From positions 11,431,991 through 11,495,990 of the forward strand of contig BSYO01000024.1 of NCBI GenBank assembly GCA_033239525.1: a stretch of DNA of 64,000 nucleotides, given 5' to 3'. The notes under the pieces were generated by a model. The model did not search any database. It was given only the letters and a program-made list of their open reading frames with translations, and was not told the origin of the DNA. Positions 59,493-64,000 of the stretch are shown here, in pieces. This DNA is from Nepenthes gracilis (Eukaryota; Streptophyta; Magnoliopsida; Caryophyllales; Nepenthaceae). A program made the position numbers and the translations under genes. How positions within the stretch are numbered: the stretch's first letter is position 1; each line of letters opens with the position of its first letter.

Positions 59493-59782
59493 TGTTGGGG
59501 TTCGACCCAAATACACACAACTTAACGTAGTTGAATAAAACCCTAACCCCCCGTCAACCGTCAACAACCAAACTTGTAAGCGCAAAAAACACAACAATAT
59601 ACAATGTTTTTAACGTAGTAAACCCTTTTCAACTATAGGAAAAAAACACGGGACAAATTCCGAAATAATCCACTATAAAAGTGTAGATCACAAGAACCCC
59701 TTCCTCGCACGAATCTTGCGTGATCCTCCATTGACTATCTGCTTGTTGTTGGAACCCATAGGGGAATGACCAAAACCCAATA
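59493..59782 (-). repeat. Small solo LTR, 290 bp, with exact target duplication
   Basis: On the minus strand it starts TATTGGGTTTTGG and ends CGAACCCCAACA. CTGCT flanks it exactly (59488-59492 and 59783-59787). It contains a TTTTATAGTGG box and a U5-like GTTAAAAACATTGTATATTG. The size suits a TRIM or SMART family. The start TATTGGG parallels the LTR starts of the copia elements here. No internal region or second LTR is near. Confidence 0.78.
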
Positions 59783-59787
59783 CTGCT

Positions 59788-62700
59788 CAGCATTTATCTT
59801 CCTATGGTTTGGGCAATACCGTGGAATGTATGATAAGTTCTTAATAAATAATGTCATCAGGTTCATTTTTTCTTTATTTCATTTTACTATTGAGGTACAA
59901 GAGTTTATAATTTGATTAACATGTGTACATTCCATATTGTCCTCTTTTTTGGTTTGAGGAAAAGAACCTGTCGATATCAATTCTGATTTTACTTGGAGCA
60001 AGTTTAGAGCAGATAAACACCACATTAAAACAGGACAAGCTAGTGCTAGTTCAAGTTAATGCAGATGCAGTCTAGAGTACACTGGGGAATTGGGGTTCCA
60101 AAATCCACACGAGTAATTAAAACTCAGAGGAAATATTAATTCACTCTCCAAAATCCAAGCAATCATAGTGGTTGGATTCTCATTGGTTATTTGACTAGTT
60201 CTCCAGTGATTCACATGTGATGAAATTTGGACAATTTTTTCTTCAATTTTTATAATTTTTCCTTCTCCAAAATAGAATGTAAGAATGTAGGGGTCCATAT
60301 GTAAACATAATATCTATATATAAATGCTTGGATGACCCATTTTCATAATGAGAATCTATATAGCATCATTTTGGTCTGATCCAAAATGGAATGAATTTAA
60401 GAACTTTGGTTTGTGATAATTTGTGAAAAACAAAAACATTGGCTTTTGACTAAAAAGGAAAAATAAAAAAAAAATTCAAACTACTGAATCTCGTACATCT
60501 GTAACAATTATAATTGTATTATTAAAACTTACTTAAACATAAATAACTCCATTGAGTATACTATATGCATTCTTAAGTGAACCAATATGCCCATTCCTTG
60601 CGTAAACTTTCACACTACTAATTAGTAGAAGTTGCCTTCCCCTCTGCTTAGAGGTTTTGCTTATGGAAAGTATTCTACAAAGGGCATTTCTCCAATGAGA
60701 AACAAGAGGTAATACATTCTTTTTGAAGCTCTAGTACATATTGTAAGATCCATAACGATCCTCATTAGCTTCCATTTCTTCAAACAATCAAAGATGCATC
60801 ACAGTGTTAACCGGCTTCCATAATTTTCCACAAAAGCATGGTCAGATCCTAGGCTCAGTCTATACTAGGACAAACTTGCCTTCTCTGTTAAATTATTTAA
60901 TTACGAAGGACGAACCTATGCAAAGGATATACAAGCTGTTTTATAAGTTGACCGTCTTGCATTTGAATGCTTAAACCTATTAGTCTAGCAGGACAAGAAT
61001 GGTTGTAGCAGGAAGGAGCCCTGATCACCCTTTTAATCTTTCACCACAATCTTTAACAGAGATTCCGCCAACTTTTAAGCTGTTTTCATCAATTACACAA
61101 AGCATATGCATCTTCTTTTAACCTATTAAAGCCACACATGGAGCATCTCCATTCTCTAATGCAATATCTATCCCAATAAAAGTTGTAAAATATCATTTTA
61201 TCCAAATTTCTGGCAATACCTAAAGACTTCCAGATTGACGTAAAACAGTAGGTTAGTGTTCAATACACAGAATCTTCATCAAGAGATGCCAAATTTAGTC
61301 TTCAAGCAGGAATTACGAGCAAGGATCTGCTGAAAGCTACTCCTAGATGTGGATACAGGATAAGCCTCCCAACACCTAACAAGAAAGGACACTAACATGA
61401 TCCTGTGACACATTATTTCCCTGAAATTAGAAAATGATACACTAGGGGTATGCTAACTAAAATTCATAGTTTTTTTTTTTTTTTAAACAGGTATTAGAAC
61501 AGTTGGCTAAATAAAATGATTTTGTTTTAAATTAGCTATCAATGCTCCACCTTGCACTTTCTAATTTTCACCAAAAATACTATTATAATCAAAAGCTCCT
61601 AAACAAGCACATAGTCAACAAGCACTTACCAAAGAACGAGGAAGAAGCATTCAGGAATGGTAGCTATCACTATTTACAACAAAGAAGAGGCTAATTGGAA
61701 ACAAGCACATGGTCACCATGTGATTGTTCACAATAGGGGTGAAAATTGATCTGCTTAGTGTGAATTGGAGAATAATATGCAACCAAACTGCATGCTACAA
61801 CGTGGATTTTACCAAACCAAACCGTTATTTAAGACAAACTATCTAAATCGTCAATGTGCCTGTCAGTTTGTTGGAATGTTTCATGCGGTTTATTAGTACT
61901 AAAGTCTCAGTTTCAAAATTATTTGTTTAATTTTATATATTAAGTACAAAAATCAAAGTAAACAAGTAGTAGTAGTAGTAGTAGTAATAATGTAATAAAT
62001 GTAGTGAATATATATAACAAAGAAATTAAAAACAACATTCTAATTGAAAATTTGATCATTGGTTAGGAAATATTCTGATATAAAATTTAAACTTGGTCCA
62101 TAGTACTTTGATAAGAGAAAGGATATGTGAAATACTATTAGATCAGTAAAATAATATTAAAATCATAAAATATAATTTAGAAAAATAAACAGTGACTGAT
62201 GTAATTTATTTAAAAATTCCAATGTCATCCAAAGTTTCTCTAATATAAAAAAAAATTGCTTAAAATGTGACTAATGTTGAAAAATAAAAGCATTTACTAA
62301 GTCAGGCAATAATAAACTCATAAAGGGATCAATAATCCAACCACTTTATCTAAAAGTTAATTCGAAAGCATAATAGAAATAGGTATGAAAAATACATCTT
62401 TAGTTATAATAGAAAGTTTGATTTGTTTTACATATGCATGTATGTATATATATACATGTACATATGTATGTATGTAATATGTTTGCAGTTTGGTGCGGTT
62501 TAGTTCAGTTTAAATTGTTAATTCCCAACTAAACCGACAATATGACTTAAATAAAAATCAAACTACAACCAATTGGCGAATAATGTAAAATCATCATTGG
62601 TGGTTTGCTTTGGATTGGATTGGGCAATTTGAATTTTTTTTTTTGTTGGGTACAGCACTAGTTCACAAGCATGGAGTGAATGACCACTTGAAATGTAAAA

Positions 62701-64000
62701 TATCTGCTGATATAAATTAGTATCGGGCCTTCAATATTGAAAATTTTCAATGTGACAAAGTTGTGATCTATCATTTATATCAACGATATGTCAGTCATAT
62801 TTAAAATATCAGCCAATATTTTCTCTTAAGTCTTGATATGAAAAAAAGAAGTGTCAGACACATTTGATATGATACATATCACCAAATATGACCGATACTG
62901 TTGTGGTCATGACTGATACCAAATCATATTTTCAGTCGTATTCATAGCCAAAAAAAATTAAAAAAAAAAAGAGGAATTAAACCCCTTTAACAATCTCCAC
63001 TAGAGAGAGAGGGGGGGGACAAGCAAACACAAAAATTATGCATACAACAAAAAAGCTAGGGCATAAAAAAGAGCAATGGTTAAATATTTATCGAGCTAAG
63101 GAGTAGACAAAAACATTTTATAGAAAAATGGGGAAAAAAAAAAAGAGAGAACAAATGAAAAAGCTAGGACTTTTTATAATATGCAGGGAAACATATTTAT
63201 CATCAAAAACCACTGGCCAATATCAACCATCGCAGCATGTTCTCATTACTATCAACCCTAACTTCTCGACCTGATGCTTCTTTTCTCTTTGATTGATTGT
63301 GAATTAAAACCAGGGGAGCTCATTTCTCTGAACTAAGCTTTATGTTTTGAACTTATTTAATAATTACTACAATAATACACTAATTAGCCCCAATACTACT
63401 ATAGCTTATTAAATACCATGCTTTCTTGTTTTAAAAATTATAAAATTCGCCAAAACGTATCCCAAGGATATCCTAAACGAGTCCTAGATATGCCCTAGAG
63501 TGCCCTCAGCATGCCCAAATCAACTAAATAAAATAAAATATTCCAATGTGTCCTATCGTGTTTGATACTTGCTGGAACATGTTAGCGAGGCATGTCAATG
63601 TCCAATGTGTATTGGACACCGATATGTCAACCCAATGGAGGTGTCTACACTTCTTAGCAGCATAGTCATGCGCTTATCTCTAAGAACATGAAACCAAAAT
63701 TTTCAAATCTTGGAAAGGAAGGAATGAAAATGTGGTGCTATTAAATTTATCAACCAAAAAGAACCTGGGCACCAACTCGGGGATCTCTCAAATTTGAATA
63801 ACATATCATGAGATGTTCAAAAGGGTGGAGTTCATCAAAAAACAATCATCCAACACTGGGGAGAACGATCAAAAAAGATATATGTATAGACGAGGTACCA
63901 CACAAGAGACTGCACGTTAATGATTTTCAAGGGGACAAACGATGGGCCAACTGGAAAAAAAAAATGTAGACTTGGTCATTAATGCTGCTATGACATCAAG
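59788..64000. other. Right-hand spacer, no supported gene
   Basis: It has moderate AT content and few long open frames, and 60056-60298 (minus) is the longest after 59783. An AGT microsatellite lies at 61965-61986, a TATG/TACA-rich patch at 62430-62480, and a G-run at 63011-63018. The region 62690-62960 repeats words such as GATAT, TATCA and ATATC in scrambled order. It could include introns of a gene extending beyond the window, but no exon is convincing. Confidence 0.4.
61965..61986. repeat. (AGT)n microsatellite
   Basis: Seven AGT units followed by AATAATG. Confidence 0.92.

Overview
The window is plant nuclear DNA, from a flowering plant. It has one complete protein-coding gene, an intronless DREB-type AP2/ERF transcription factor at 23273-23983 (+). 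Almost everything else is AT-rich intergenic DNA filled with decayed, nested LTR retrotransposons. There is no bacterial gene organisation, CRISPR array, rRNA or tRNA that I can see. The host lineage cannot be fixed by eye. GC-rich codon choice in the DREB gene against AT-rich flanks would suit a non-grass monocot or a eudicot, and that is only a guess.

Layout, left to right. 59-5662: complete but inactive Ty1/copia element (TNT1/Tork-like), TSD TATAC. 6436-7259: probable solo LTR. 7265-9805: AT-rich spacer with a CT microsatellite and a promoter-like patch. 9806-16073: Ty3/gypsy element on the minus strand (Tat-like) with an antisense coiled-coil reading region between integrase and 3' LTR. 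16074-21053: a second, truncated minus-strand gypsy element whose antisense part has its own TATA box and an intron-like stretch. 21200-22100: two MITE-like inverted repeats. 22275-23983: the DREB gene and its upstream region. 26089-28983: two gypsy-type LTRs around only 1.5 kb of internal DNA.

29032-38600: a 9.6 kb copia element (SIRE/Maximus-like) with TSD ATATA and an extra degraded reading region between RNase H and the 3' LTR. Its 3' end and flank were then duplicated in tandem (38362-40562). 40563-46677: AT-rich spacer with three local tandem duplications of about 220-250 bp. 46678-57692: a third copia element. Its gag is split by an AT-rich TIR element (47534-49983), which carries a head-to-head LTR palindrome (48119-49474, TSD ATTAT). 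The same gag is split again by a 3 kb solo LTR (50680-53674). 57693-64000: spacer with a 152-bp tandem duplication, an unidentified coding-like patch on the minus strand, and a clean 290-bp solo LTR (59493-59782, TSD CTGCT).

The most useful observations concern structure. They are the LTR palindrome, the duplicated LTR-genome junction, the antisense extra regions in two gypsy elements, the copia LTRs that start TA instead of TG, and a Val-to-Ala change in an otherwise conserved part of the DREB AP2 domain. I found no convincing new biochemical system. All retroelement genes carry multiple stops or frameshifts and were read only by similarity to remembered family motifs.
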